Part shown: positions 1-8,658 of the stretch, piece after piece | How positions within the stretch are numbered: the first letter of the stretch is position 1 | Layout: each line of letters starts with the position of its first letter | Assembly (NCBI GenBank): GCA_024244665.1 | Contig: JAAEOI010000373.1 | Span: forward strand, 1-36,829 | Direction of reading: 5' to 3' | Source: Bacteroidota bacterium | GTDB taxonomy: Bacteria; Bacteroidota; Bacteroidia; Bacteroidales; GCA-2748055 | DNA length: 36,829 bases | The notes under the pieces: generated by a model | What the model was told of the DNA's origin: nothing | The model's database searches: none | What the model saw: the letters and a program-made list of their open reading frames with translations, nothing else | Translations under genes and position numbers: made by a program

Positions 1-147
1 AAAATGTAATTCACATCTGATGTAAAGTCTGGGTATACTCAAAATTATGAATGGCAACAGTTTCAGCCGGGGGAGAGAGGTTGTTTCTATGGTTTTCGGG
101 AGCTATGCAATGACCATCCTATTCGGGGTTGGACCATTCGGTGTTGC
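1..147. other. Left-edge stretch without a recognisable gene
   Basis: I see no supported gene here. On the minus strand, directly downstream of the kinase gene, an ATG overlaps the kinase stop codon (ATGA) but opens only about ten codons before a TAG. No terminator hairpin is obvious. A plus-strand reading frame that starts near 47 runs antisense into the kinase gene and has no family features, so I treat it as a shadow. Confidence 0.4.
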
Positions 148-816
148 TCATATGCCTTTATTGTGTTCTTCTGCAGTTACTACCTGGTATGACTTGTCTA
201 CTATCAAATCTGCGATGGGTTTCAAAGAGACAACAGATTCATGCTCTTTCTCCAGGATACCAAGGCGAAAATCACTAAGAGCCTCCTTCATCCTGATGAT
301 CTGGTTGATCTTGGTTTCGTGGAAAGTGAGATCGATAAAAACCCTCATGTCCACGTCAGGGGTATTGATGGCATAGAGACCATCAATGATCAGCAGATCA
401 ATTTTGCTGAAATCGGTAATCAGCTTATCCACCTGTTCCGGGATCAGGTCAATACATGGGATCATGCACTCCTGCTCCTCCTTGAAATCACGAATGGTTT
501 TCCGGATCTTGATCCAGTCATACTCATCCAGTCCAATTTTATCGAAACCCTTATTTCTACGCCACTCCTCGCGAAGCAGTGGTTGGATCTTATAGTAGTT
601 ATCAGTGTGTATGATCTTCACCCGTACATGATGATCTTTCAACAGTTTTCCCAGGGCATGAGCCAGTTCTGATTTTCCTGATCCGGATTCGCCGGAGATC
701 CCAATCACATACCTGTACCGGTCATCCAGGCTCTCTTGTTCCTCAATTACCCGCTCAAAAATGGAATGAGCAGCATCTTTGTGCATGTCATTAATCAGAA
801 GGACATCTCCTAACAT
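148..816 (-). CDS. Uridine-kinase-like P-loop kinase
   Basis: A 222-residue cytoplasmic kinase of the uridine kinase / phosphoribulokinase class of P-loop proteins. The Walker A loop GESGSGKS lies at residues 42-49. TDNYY at 71-75 sits where uridine kinases carry HDSYY, and IDGLYA at 144-149 sits where they carry the EG-x-YA acceptor-site motif. GLDEYDW near 95-101 replaces the usual HPxAFDW. The gene starts 13 bp after the stop of the GH65 fusion gene, so the two are probably one transcript. That neighbour makes a sugar or nucleoside substrate linked to glucose-phosphate metabolism plausible, but the true acceptor cannot be read from sequence. The first ATG is used; a second in-frame Met at residue 11 is a possible alternative start. 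The family call is firm and the substrate unknown. Confidence 0.85.
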   Translation of the reverse strand: MLGDVLLINDMHKDAAHSIFERVIEEQESLDDRYRYVIGISGESGSGKSELAHALGKLLKDHHVRVKIIHTDNYYKIQPLLREEWRRNKGFDKIGLDEYDWIKIRKTIRDFKEEQECMIPCIDLIPEQVDKLITDFSKIDLLIIDGLYAINTPDVDMRVFIDLTFHETKINQIIRMKEALSDFRLGILEKEHESVVSLKPIADLIVDKSYQVVTAEEHNKGI

Positions 817-829
817 TCGATCTATTGTT

Positions 830-3800
830 TTAATTACATCTCATTGAAAACCACTCTCCCTGGGGAATTTCGGTTTCAGCACCGCAAAGATGAACTATTA
901 TTTTCTCCTTTCCACCATTTTCTGCAAATATTTTCACCTCATCCCCGGTGATAGCCACCTGGTAATGAGAGCCCTTAAAGGAGAAGCTGAATTTCAGGCC
1001 CTGCCAGTGGTCAGGCAATGCCGGATCAATTACAGGGTGCTCCCCCTTAAGGTTCACTCCCCCGAAAGTAAAGATGACATCACATACCGTTCCTGCCATG
1101 ACTCCGCAATGGATACCCTCTCCTGTTGTACCGCCCTGTATATCCACCAGGTCACTTCGCAGGGCATCCATAAAGAGTCCCCATCCAATCTCCTTCCGGC
1201 CCATCTGCCACGCCAGCCTGGCATGAACCAGCCTGCTCAGGGTGGATCCGTGGGATGTCCGGCCGATATAATAATCAAAATTGGTCTCCAGGTAGTTCTC
1301 CGGTATGAGATAGCCCAGCGAATTCAGGATTGATGACACATCTTTTTCACCCAGGTTATAGAAACTCATAAGCAAGTCGGCTTGCTTGGCAAGTTTAAAT
1401 TCATCCGGAGATCTGCCCTCGGCCTTCAATATGCGATCAAGGCGATGTATATCCCCGTACTTCTCCCTATAATGTTCCCAGTCAAGTTCGGCCAGGCCAA
1501 AATAACCATGGAACTGTTCAATAACCCCCTTACCATCAATATTCAGGTGAAGCTTATGCATGATCTCATCCCACAGCAAAAGATCATTATCAGATATATT
1601 CAATTTCGACATGACCTGGATTCTCTGTCCGGACGACATCTCCCGAAGAATCCTTTGGGATTTATCGAGCATCCAGCTGACCATGATGTTGCTGTATGCA
1701 TTATCGGAGATCCCTCCTTCCGAACTGCCGGGGAGTTTTTCATGAAATTCATCGGGACCCATAACCCGGTCAATATTGTACCTCCCTCCATTCTTGTCCT
1801 TCCTGGCTTTACTGACCCAGAAACGGGAGATATCCAGGAGAATCTCAGCCCCGTACCGATCCATGAAATCCAGATCGCCCGTGGAGTGATAATAGTTCCA
1901 GACATTGTAAGCTATGGCCAGTGAGATATGCCTCTGAAGAGAGCTGTAATCGTCTCCCCACTCACCCGACAACGGGTTCAGATGAATCACCTGTGTCTCT
2001 TCCCTTCCGTCACTCCCACTCTGCCAGGGAAACATGGCTCCCTCGTACCCGTGCTCCTTTGCATAGGCACGGGCAGCACCAAGCCTCCTGAAACGGTACA
2101 TCAGTACCGATTTAACCACCTCCGGGAAATGAAGGTTGTATAGAGGCAACATATATAATTCATCCCAGAATATATGGCCCCTGTATGCCTCACCATGCAA
2201 ACCCCTGGGGGCAATACCTGCGTCTAGGCCGGCATGGTGCCCCGATGCCGATACCATCATATGAAACAGGTGCAGCCTCACAAGCCGCTGTGCCTCCCTG
2301 TCCCCCTCAATGGAGAGGTCTATCTCATTCCATATTTCACCCCATGCTGAAGACGAAAGGGATAGCTCCTCCCCGAATGTCCCCATCTGGCTGATAATCC
2401 CTGTGGCCATGACCGCCGCATCCTCCACATCCGGATCGCGTGAAGTAGCCAGTGAAACCAGCTTCTCAAGAATGATCTCCTCCCCCTTTCCGGCATCGGC
2501 CCTGAAGGTCTGACTAATCCATCCCGGACCCGATTCCCCGGAGGATTCGACACCCTTCTTACCAATGATCCGGTTCCTGGCACATACTGCTATTTCAATA
2601 TCCGAAGCGGAGCTCCTGACAAGCAGCTCCTGGCATTCATTTACAAACTTTTCACTCCCGGGAACCAGATGCTGCTGCTCCAGGTCGTTGTACCTATCAA
2701 CACCCGAATTCTTATGGTCACCGCTGATACACGAACGCAGCTCTATAGTTCCTGAATAATTAACTGGGGTGACCGTATATCTTAGCCCGGCCCGGTGGGG
2801 ATCTTTCATTCCAGCAAAACGGGATGAACTCACCCTGGTGATCCTGCCCTTGCTGTCCTCAAGTTCCATCTCCCGTCTTAACTCCCCCGTCTGCATATCA
2901 AGTGTACGGTTCATGCTGCGCATGGCCTGGTTGGGATTGGGAGAAAAGTTGAACCAGTCATCACCATCAATCCTGAAAGTAATCGGCAACCAGTTCGAGA
3001 TATTCACAAAATCCTCATTTTCAACATCTCTATCTCCAACCCTGGATACCAGCCTGTTAAACAATCCGGAAACATATGTTCCCGGGTAGTTCACTTCATT
3101 GGCGGAACTCTCCTCCAATGCACCACGGGTTCCGAAATAGCCGTTGCCCACTACCAACAATGCCTCCCGGGAACGTTCCGACTCCTGCTGGTAATCAAAA
3201 TACCTGAGCAGCCAGCTATCCCGTTCCATTCCCTTTTCAAACCATTCATTGATCCCTTCAAGGCCGATCTCCCCCATGTCCTCCACAACCACATCGGCTC
3301 CGCCCACATACAACTCCTTAATATTTTCCTCCCGGGCAATACCCAGAACGAATCCGAAGTTTCCCTTTTTTCCTGCCTGTACACCGGAGACTGCATCTTC
3401 CACAACAACAGCCCTGTGGTAGGCAATCCCCAGGTTATCACAGGCCGTGGTGAAAATATCGGGTTCCGGCTTTCCGTTCAGGCCAATTTCGGCCGAAACA
3501 ACACCATCCACACGCGTCTCAAAAAGATCGATCAGTCCGGCCTTCTCAAGGACCGGCTTACAGTTCTTACTGGAAGATGCCACACCTATCCTCACCCCTG
3601 CTTTTTTCAATCCGTGCAGGATCTCCACAGTGGACTCATACATCTCAACCCCCTCTTTGTCAAGCACCTCGTTGAACATGATATTCTTGCTATTTCCCAG
3701 TCCGCACACAGTCTCCATCCCGGGATCATCCCCCGGATCCCCGAATGGGATATCGATGCCCCTTGACTCCAGGAAAGAAGCCACTCCGTTGTACCTGGGT

Positions 3801-4003
3801 TTACCATCAACAAATGGAAGGTAATCCCCCGCATGGGTAAACTCAAGGAATGCTTCTCCAAACCGCTCTTCACGGGATAGAAGATATTCGTCAAACATTT
3901 TTTTCCATGCCGACGCATGTACCAGCGCAGTCTTTGTGATTACGCCGTCCAGGTCAAAAATGACCGCCTCGAATTTGGGTTGAAACTCCATATGTTGATG
4001 CAT
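830..4003 (-). CDS. Fused beta-phosphoglucomutase / GH65 disaccharide phosphorylase
   Basis: A 1057-residue two-domain cytoplasmic enzyme with no signal peptide. Residues 1-250 are a HAD-family beta-phosphoglucomutase: DLDGV at 17-21 supplies the nucleophile Asp17 and acid/base Asp19, followed by SSSK near 143 and GKPEPD at 177-182. Residues about 260-1057 are a glycoside hydrolase family 65 enzyme with GHIFWDE at 609-615, PWQSGSDG at 659-666 and GPDEFHE at 749-755, which carries the expected catalytic Glu752. GH65 phosphorylases split alpha-glucosides such as trehalose, maltose or kojibiose with phosphate to give beta-glucose 1-phosphate. The fused mutase would convert that to glucose 6-phosphate without release. 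Facing otsAB makes trehalose or a derivative the favoured substrate, but this is inference; a GH65 hydrolase is also possible. The first ATG is chosen; Met5 is an alternative. Confidence 0.9.
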   Translation of the reverse strand: MHQHMEFQPKFEAVIFDLDGVITKTALVHASAWKKMFDEYLLSREERFGEAFLEFTHAGDYLPFVDGKPRYNGVASFLESRGIDIPFGDPGDDPGMETVCGLGNSKNIMFNEVLDKEGVEMYESTVEILHGLKKAGVRIGVASSSKNCKPVLEKAGLIDLFETRVDGVVSAEIGLNGKPEPDIFTTACDNLGIAYHRAVVVEDAVSGVQAGKKGNFGFVLGIAREENIKELYVGGADVVVEDMGEIGLEGINEWFEKGMERDSWLLRYFDYQQESERSREALLVVGNGYFGTRGALEESSANEVNYPGTYVSGLFNRLVSRVGDRDVENEDFVNISNWLPITFRIDGDDWFNFSPNPNQAMRSMNRTLDMQTGELRREMELEDSKGRITRVSSSRFAGMKDPHRAGLRYTVTPVNYSGTIELRSCISGDHKNSGVDRYNDLEQQHLVPGSEKFVNECQELLVRSSASDIEIAVCARNRIIGKKGVESSGESGPGWISQTFRADAGKGEEIILEKLVSLATSRDPDVEDAAVMATGIISQMGTFGEELSLSSSAWGEIWNEIDLSIEGDREAQRLVRLHLFHMMVSASGHHAGLDAGIAPRGLHGEAYRGHIFWDELYMLPLYNLHFPEVVKSVLMYRFRRLGAARAYAKEHGYEGAMFPWQSGSDGREETQVIHLNPLSGEWGDDYSSLQRHISLAIAYNVWNYYHSTGDLDFMDRYGAEILLDISRFWVSKARKDKNGGRYNIDRVMGPDEFHEKLPGSSEGGISDNAYSNIMVSWMLDKSQRILREMSSGQRIQVMSKLNISDNDLLLWDEIMHKLHLNIDGKGVIEQFHGYFGLAELDWEHYREKYGDIHRLDRILKAEGRSPDEFKLAKQADLLMSFYNLGEKDVSSILNSLGYLIPENYLETNFDYYIGRTSHGSTLSRLVHARLAWQMGRKEIGWGLFMDALRSDLVDIQGGTTGEGIHCGVMAGTVCDVIFTFGGVNLKGEHPVIDPALPDHWQGLKFSFSFKGSHYQVAITGDEVKIFAENGGKEKIIVHLCGAETEIPQGEWFSMRCN

Positions 4004-4007
4004 TTAA

Positions 4008-4039
4008 TTTGGTATTGGTCATCAAGGTATCTAAATTTA
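4008..4039 (+). promoter_or_regulatory. Putative Bacteroidota promoter for otsAB
   Basis: TTTG at 4008-4011 and TAAATTTA at 4032-4039 are separated by 20 bp. They resemble the -33 TTTG and -7 TAnnTTTG elements of Bacteroidota sigma-ABfr promoters, with one mismatch in the last base of the -7 element. TAAATTTA is its own reverse complement, so it could also serve the divergent GH65 fusion gene, although no good -33 match exists in that direction. This is a visual match only. Confidence 0.35.
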
Positions 4040-4053
4040 TAGAAGCATTCAAA

Positions 4054-4087
4054 TCTCATTCTATTAAAAATCTCATTCTATTAAAAA
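4054..4087. repeat. Perfect 17 bp tandem duplication upstream of otsAB
   Basis: The unit TCTCATTCTATTAAAAA occurs twice head to tail at 4054-4070 and 4071-4087. With the shared AAA prefix, the repeated tract covers 4051-4087. It ends nine bases before the otsAB ATG, so it would lie in the 5' untranslated leader if the proposed promoter is used. It may be a simple slippage product, or it may alter leader length and translation. Confidence 0.9.
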
Positions 4088-4096
4088 GTCCCTCTA

Positions 4097-6319
4097 ATGA
4101 AAAGGCTGATCCTGGCATCAAATCTTCTTCCTGTTCAAATTACATGGCAAGGTGACAATTACGTGATTGAAAAATCCGATGAGCAGACCATTGCCGGTTT
4201 GCAGGATTTCTACAAGGCTTTTCACCCCCAATGGGTCGGTCTCACTGGTTTCGAGAACCATGATTTCAACAAGAGAGAGATGGCAAATCTGGAAAAACAG
4301 CTAAAACCCTATAGCTGTATTCCCGTTTTCCCCAGGCCCCGTGACCGCAACCTCTATCTTCACGGCTTCGCCCGCAATACGATCTGGCCGCTCTTCCACT
4401 ATTTTACAGAAAATGTATCCTACAGCGAGGTCTCCTGGAAAGCCTACGTCAAGATCAACAGGCTCTATGCTGAGAAAATCCTGGAGTTCATTGAGGAGGG
4501 TGACATCCTGTGGATTCACGACTACCACCTGATGCTGCTGCCCCAGATGATCCGCAATAAAAAACCGGGGGTAACCATCGGGCTCTTTATTCATCTGACC
4601 TTCCCCTCCTATGAAATCTTCCGGTTGCTCCCCTGGCGGCAAGAAGTGATCGAGGGGATGCTTGGGGCCGACCTGATCGGATTCCAGACTTACGACCACG
4701 TTAGGCACTTCATGAGCTCGGTCCGAAGGCTGCTGGGGGTCGATTCGGTCTTCAACCGTATCTCCATCGGGGAGAGGACCCTTAAGGTAGATGTCTTCCC
4801 CAAGGGTATCAATTATGATCGTTTCCGGAACAAGGCACTCTCCATTTTCAGTGAGCGCTCCACCCCTTCGGTAATCCAGCAGGAGATGAAACTGTTTAAA
4901 GAGTCGGGGAACCTGGAGAAACTTATTATTTCAATCGACAAGCTTGACTACACCAAGGGAATTCCACAACGAATCAGGGCCTTTGAAAGATTCCTCCAGA
5001 CCTACCCGGAGTACCAGGGTAGGGTGAGCCTGATCGTTCAGGCAATTCCTTCGGGGGAGACCAGCCAATCCTTTTTTAACCTGAAAAGCAAGGTGGACGA
5101 ACTGGTGGGACGGATCAACGGAACGCTGGGGACCATCACCTGGACACCGGTGAGGTACCTGAACCAGACCTTCTCCATGGACGAGCGGATCGATCTCTAC
5201 TCACTCTCCGATATTGCATTGATCCTGCCCCTGCGTGATGGCATGAACCTGGTTGCCAAAGAATTTGTTGCGTCACGGCACAATGGGGAAGGAGTATTGA
5301 TCCTCAGTGAACTGGCAGGGGCATCCAAGGAACTCCATGAAGCGCTGCTGGTGAATCCCAACAACCTGGACCAGATTTCGGAAGCGATCAGGGAAGCCAT
5401 TGAGATGCCGGAGGAAGAGCAGGTGAGAAGGAATCAGGTGATGATGAAGCGGCTTGCACGCTATACGGTTGAACGCTGGGCCAGTGAGTTTATCAAAAGC
5501 CTGGAGGGTATCAAGGAGATTCAGGAGTTCACCCTGACCCGGAAGGTAAATGTCACACGAATGAAGCAAATCGTTGCCGCATATGCAGAATCGAAAAGGA
5601 GGATCCTCTTCCTGGACTATGACGGCACCCTTTCGGGCTTCAAAAAGAATCCGGAGGATGCCAAGCCTGACAAACAACTATATGGCATTCTCAAGGAGCT
5701 TTCCAAGGATAAAAAAAGCAAGGTAGTGATCATCAGCGGCCGGGACAAAGAGACCCTTGGAAGGTGGTTCGACTCTACATGGGACATCCACTTTGTTGCC
5801 GAACACGGTGTCTGGCTCAGGGAGCCGGGAGGCGACTGGCACATGATGGAACAGATCGATAATGAGTGGAAAAAATCGGTCCAGCCCCTGTTGGAGTACT
5901 ATGTGGACCAGACTCCCAGGAGCTTTATCGAACATAAGAATTTCTCACTTGTCTGGCACTACAGGAAATCTGACCCGGACCTGAGCCTGCAGCGGGCCTG
6001 GGAGCTTAAAGATGAACTTCGCACCCTGACCTCCAACCTGAACCTGGAGATTATGGATGGGGACAAGGTGCTGGAAATCAAATATTCCGGAATTAATAAA
6101 GGGAGAGCGGCCCTCTACAAAATGGGAGAGCAGCACCACGATTTCATCCTGGCTGTGGGTGACGACTGGACCGATGAATTCACCTTTGATGCCATGCCTG
6201 AAGGAGCCTACTCCATAAAAGTGGGTGCAAAAACCACCAAGGCCTCCTACTATATTGAAAGTGTGGAATTGGTCAGGGAACTGCTCTGCCGCTTCAGAAA
6301 TGAGAACTGTGATGGATAG
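4097..6319 (+). CDS. otsAB: Bifunctional trehalose-6-phosphate synthase/phosphatase
   Basis: A 740-residue fusion of both trehalose biosynthetic enzymes. Residues 1-480 are a GT20 trehalose-6-phosphate synthase, which joins UDP-glucose (or another NDP-glucose) to glucose 6-phosphate. Visible motifs are WIHDYHLMLLP at 139-149, FPSYEIFRLLPWR at 169-181, DYTKGIP at 284-290 and DGMNLVAKEF at 381-390. Residues 500-735 are a HAD-type trehalose-6-phosphatase with DYDGT at 507-511, SGRD at 547-550 and GDDWTDE at 688-694. The protein is cytoplasmic. Its stop codon overlaps the next gene by 8 bp, which implies co-transcription and translational coupling with the amidotransferase. A full set of key motifs in both halves argues that both activities are retained. 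Fused OtsA-OtsB proteins are known in several bacterial groups. Confidence 0.95.
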   Translation: MKRLILASNLLPVQITWQGDNYVIEKSDEQTIAGLQDFYKAFHPQWVGLTGFENHDFNKREMANLEKQLKPYSCIPVFPRPRDRNLYLHGFARNTIWPLFHYFTENVSYSEVSWKAYVKINRLYAEKILEFIEEGDILWIHDYHLMLLPQMIRNKKPGVTIGLFIHLTFPSYEIFRLLPWRQEVIEGMLGADLIGFQTYDHVRHFMSSVRRLLGVDSVFNRISIGERTLKVDVFPKGINYDRFRNKALSIFSERSTPSVIQQEMKLFKESGNLEKLIISIDKLDYTKGIPQRIRAFERFLQTYPEYQGRVSLIVQAIPSGETSQSFFNLKSKVDELVGRINGTLGTITWTPVRYLNQTFSMDERIDLYSLSDIALILPLRDGMNLVAKEFVASRHNGEGVLILSELAGASKELHEALLVNPNNLDQISEAIREAIEMPEEEQVRRNQVMMKRLARYTVERWASEFIKSLEGIKEIQEFTLTRKVNVTRMKQIVAAYAESKRRILFLDYDGTLSGFKKNPEDAKPDKQLYGILKELSKDKKSKVVIISGRDKETLGRWFDSTWDIHFVAEHGVWLREPGGDWHMMEQIDNEWKKSVQPLLEYYVDQTPRSFIEHKNFSLVWHYRKSDPDLSLQRAWELKDELRTLTSNLNLEIMDGDKVLEIKYSGINKGRAALYKMGEQHHDFILAVGDDWTDEFTFDAMPEGAYSIKVGAKTTKASYYIESVELVRELLCRFRNENCDG

Positions 6320-7013
6320 ACATTTGAAAATAGAGTGCTTCATGCACGTTCCTTTCGAAGGGCCTGGTGTAATCACCAACTGGGTTGAGGAAAATGGGCA
6401 TGAGTTACACTATACCCGGTTCTACGAAGAAGATCCCCTGCCCGAGCCTGGTTCGGTCGACTTTCTGATCATCATGGGTGGTACGATGAATGTTTTCGAT
6501 TACCATATCCATCCCTGGATGCAGGATGAAATTGAATGGGTCGCCGCTTACATTAAGTCCGGGAAACCGGTCCTGGGAATATGCCTGGGAGCACAAATTG
6601 TCGCCACTGTCCTGGGTTCGGAGGTCTATCCCGGTACAGAGAAGGAGATCGGCTGGCACAACATCCGCTTCCTGCCCTGCCTGGGAAATTACAGGATCTG
6701 CGATAACCTTCCAGACACAAGGAGAGTGTTTCACTGGCACGGCGATACATTCCAGATTCCGGAGGGTGCGTTCCGGATCGCGGAATCCCACCTGTTCCCC
6801 AACCAGGGATTCATCTATGACGGAAGGGTGATCGCTTTTCAGTTTCACCTTGAGGTTACCCCCGTCAACGTAAAGGAACTTATTGAAAACTGCAGGGATG
6901 AACTGGTCCCCGGGCCCTTTATCCAGACCGAAAAGGAGCTCCTTGATAAAGCAAGGTTCACAAATGAGAACCAGCACTTGCTCTTTCGCTTTCTTGACTA
7001 CCTGGCCGGTTGA
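6312..7013 (+). CDS. Class I glutamine amidotransferase (GATase1)
   Basis: A 233-residue protein of the GMP-synthase-type class I glutamine amidotransferase family, which hydrolyses glutamine to release ammonia. The catalytic triad is visible: Cys91 in GICLGAQ (89-95), and His179 and Glu181 in FQFHLEV (176-182). The oxyanion-region MGG lies at 55-57. No synthase or acceptor domain is attached. I start it at the ATG at 6312, which overlaps the otsAB stop by 8 bp, because the usual family N-terminus (MHVPFEGPG) follows soon after. Longer in-frame starts reach back to 6225 within otsAB. Standalone members include gamma-glutamyl hydrolases of small amines, so the role here is open. Its 3' end overlaps the convergent PQQ-protein gene by 16 bp. 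Confidence 0.85.
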   Translation: MDRHLKIECFMHVPFEGPGVITNWVEENGHELHYTRFYEEDPLPEPGSVDFLIIMGGTMNVFDYHIHPWMQDEIEWVAAYIKSGKPVLGICLGAQIVATVLGSEVYPGTEKEIGWHNIRFLPCLGNYRICDNLPDTRRVFHWHGDTFQIPEGAFRIAESHLFPNQGFIYDGRVIAFQFHLEVTPVNVKELIENCRDELVPGPFIQTEKELLDKARFTNENQHLLFRFLDYLAG

Positions 7014-8374
7014 TCCTTTCCGTTTTTCCCAACTGCAACAAGGTGTTTCCGGGTCCTGAAAATGAGCATCTCTGAGGAGATGGCCGGTGTGGCCATGATC
7101 AGGTCATCCAGTGGATTCCTTGAGATCAGCTCGAACTTCGGACCTGCCTTAACCACCACAACATCACCCTGTTCAAGGGAAAAGTAAAGTTTCCCTCCTG
7201 AGGCAACCCCCGAGGCAGTGATCCCCATGGCATCAGGGATCCGTTCCTTATAAACCTCCACCCCTGATTTCGCATCATAACAGGTAAGGTTGCCGTTCAT
7301 TCGCATGTTATAGAGATAATCTCCATACACCAGGTTTGTGGGCATATATGCTGCTCCCCTCTTGATACTCCAGGCAATTGACTCATTGGAGGTGCTCTCC
7401 TTGTCCAGCGAGATATCTCCCCGGGCATCGGGCCTGATGGCAAAGATGGGCGACCAGCGCCCGTGAGACCCATGGATAAAAATCAGGTCCTGCGCAAACA
7501 CAGGTGTGGGTGTGGGTGCATCACCTCCTCCTCCCAGGTTCCATATCTGTTCCCCCGTATCGAAATTGTATCCTCCGATGTGCTTCCACCCGTTGACTAC
7601 GATTTGCCGGTTGGTTCCATTCTTATAGAAATTGGGAGTGGACCAGGTCGATATCTCATCACGGGCAGTACGCCAGATCTCCTTCCCGGTCTCCACATCC
7701 AGCGATGCGATAAAACCCTCACCTAAAAAATCACACTGTACAATGATCCTGTTTTCATGCAATATGGGAGAGCTGGCAAATCCCCACTCCACATCGGGAT
7801 CTGTATACGGACCGGCATTCATGGTACCGAAGTCTCGCTTCCATACCAGTTTACCATCAAAATCATAACAGTAGAGCCCATCAGATCCAAAAAACGCTAC
7901 CACATACTTTCCGTTGGTGGCAGGTGTTGGATTGGCATGGGAAGCTTTCGTATGCCTTTCAGTCCGCGGGACACCCCGGTGGGTCAGCCGGTCCCACAGG
8001 ATCTCCCCTGTCTTCTTATCAATGCAGTATAGCCTGAACTCATGGACCGAACGATCCCCCACCTCATCGATATCCCCGTAGAGCCCAACTTTCAGAGAGT
8101 CGTTGCCACTCCCGCTAATGGCCGTGGTGACAAACAGCTTATCTTCCCACACGATGGGACAGGAATGACCCAGTCCCGGGATAGAGGTAAGCCAAAGGAT
8201 GTTCTCCCTGGTACGGATATTCCAGGTCTCGGGTAGATCCATATCTTCAATGATCCCCGATGCAAACGGACCCCTGAACTGGGGCCACTGTTTCATATAG
8301 TCGGTCTGTCCGCTGAGGGTCAAGCTAAAACAGAGGGCCAGGATCTGGATAAGAGAAATTTTGAAATAGTTCAT
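6998..8374 (-). CDS. Exported PQQ-like beta-propeller protein
   Basis: A 458-residue protein with an N-terminal signal peptide (hydrophobic core about residues 7-21, ending near SGQ). WPQFRGP at 30-36 is the usual opening of PQQ-like (WD40-like) beta-propeller proteins. Repeated blades follow, with patterns such as LYCIDKKTGEILWD, DGKLVWKRDFG, DVETGKEIWR and DTGEQIWNLGG. These proteins fold as a propeller in the periplasm or on the surface. Some are quinoprotein-like dehydrogenases but many have no catalytic function. No cytochrome domain, Cys-Cys motif or T9SS tail is seen, so no enzyme activity is assigned. The gene ends convergently inside the last codons of the amidotransferase gene. Confidence 0.8.
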   Translation of the reverse strand: MNYFKISLIQILALCFSLTLSGQTDYMKQWPQFRGPFASGIIEDMDLPETWNIRTRENILWLTSIPGLGHSCPIVWEDKLFVTTAISGSGNDSLKVGLYGDIDEVGDRSVHEFRLYCIDKKTGEILWDRLTHRGVPRTERHTKASHANPTPATNGKYVVAFFGSDGLYCYDFDGKLVWKRDFGTMNAGPYTDPDVEWGFASSPILHENRIIVQCDFLGEGFIASLDVETGKEIWRTARDEISTWSTPNFYKNGTNRQIVVNGWKHIGGYNFDTGEQIWNLGGGGDAPTPTPVFAQDLIFIHGSHGRWSPIFAIRPDARGDISLDKESTSNESIAWSIKRGAAYMPTNLVYGDYLYNMRMNGNLTCYDAKSGVEVYKERIPDAMGITASGVASGGKLYFSLEQGDVVVVKAGPKFELISRNPLDDLIMATPAISSEMLIFRTRKHLVAVGKNGKDQPAR

Positions 8375-8396
8375 TGGAGTTTATATTTGAAGGTTA

Positions 8397-8615
8397 TTAG
8401 TCTTTCACGAGCACGACTCTTTCAACCCTGCTGCCAGCCCTGATTAACAGAAGGCCAGAGGGGTATCCTGTAAGGTCAATCCTTGCTTCTCCTACCCCTT
8501 CCAGCTCAGTCTCGCCTAATTTATGGCCGGTAAGGTCATAGATCCCTACCGGCCGGCATTTCAGATCCGGAGCTATAATGGTAATCATATTCCTGGTAAC
8601 ATCATGTCTTGACAT
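8397..8615 (-). pseudogene. Orphan T9SS type A C-terminal sorting-domain remnant
   Basis: A 72-codon frame whose last 50 residues match the T9SS type A sorting domain (Por secretion tail): VGIYDLTGHKLGETELEG, then IDLTGYPSGLLLIRAGSR, ending in VVLVKD. Such domains normally sit at the end of large secreted proteins, which they direct across the outer membrane. Nothing here precedes it. The frame stays open upstream to about 8672, but that sequence runs into the 3' end of the SulP gene and resembles no passenger protein. The usual YPNP motif at the domain start is also lost. The likeliest reading is a deletion that removed the passenger gene and left its tail. Expression is doubtful. Confidence 0.7.
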
Positions 8616-8658
8616 CGATGAAAATCCCGATTCACATAGCCCGGAAAAGGAGTAAGAC

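Noticed and set aside
241..672. A 143-codon plus-strand frame antisense to the kinase gene
   Set aside because: The opposite strand carries clear P-loop kinase motifs, and this frame shows no family features. It is a shadow.
4301..4708. Long minus-strand frames inside otsAB, such as this 135-codon one
   Set aside because: The plus-strand frame has a full set of OtsA and OtsB motifs; the antisense frames arise from its base composition.
6225..6311. Upstream extension of the amidotransferase to 6225
   Set aside because: The extra residues lie wholly within otsAB and resemble nothing. The family N-terminus begins just after the ATG at 6312.
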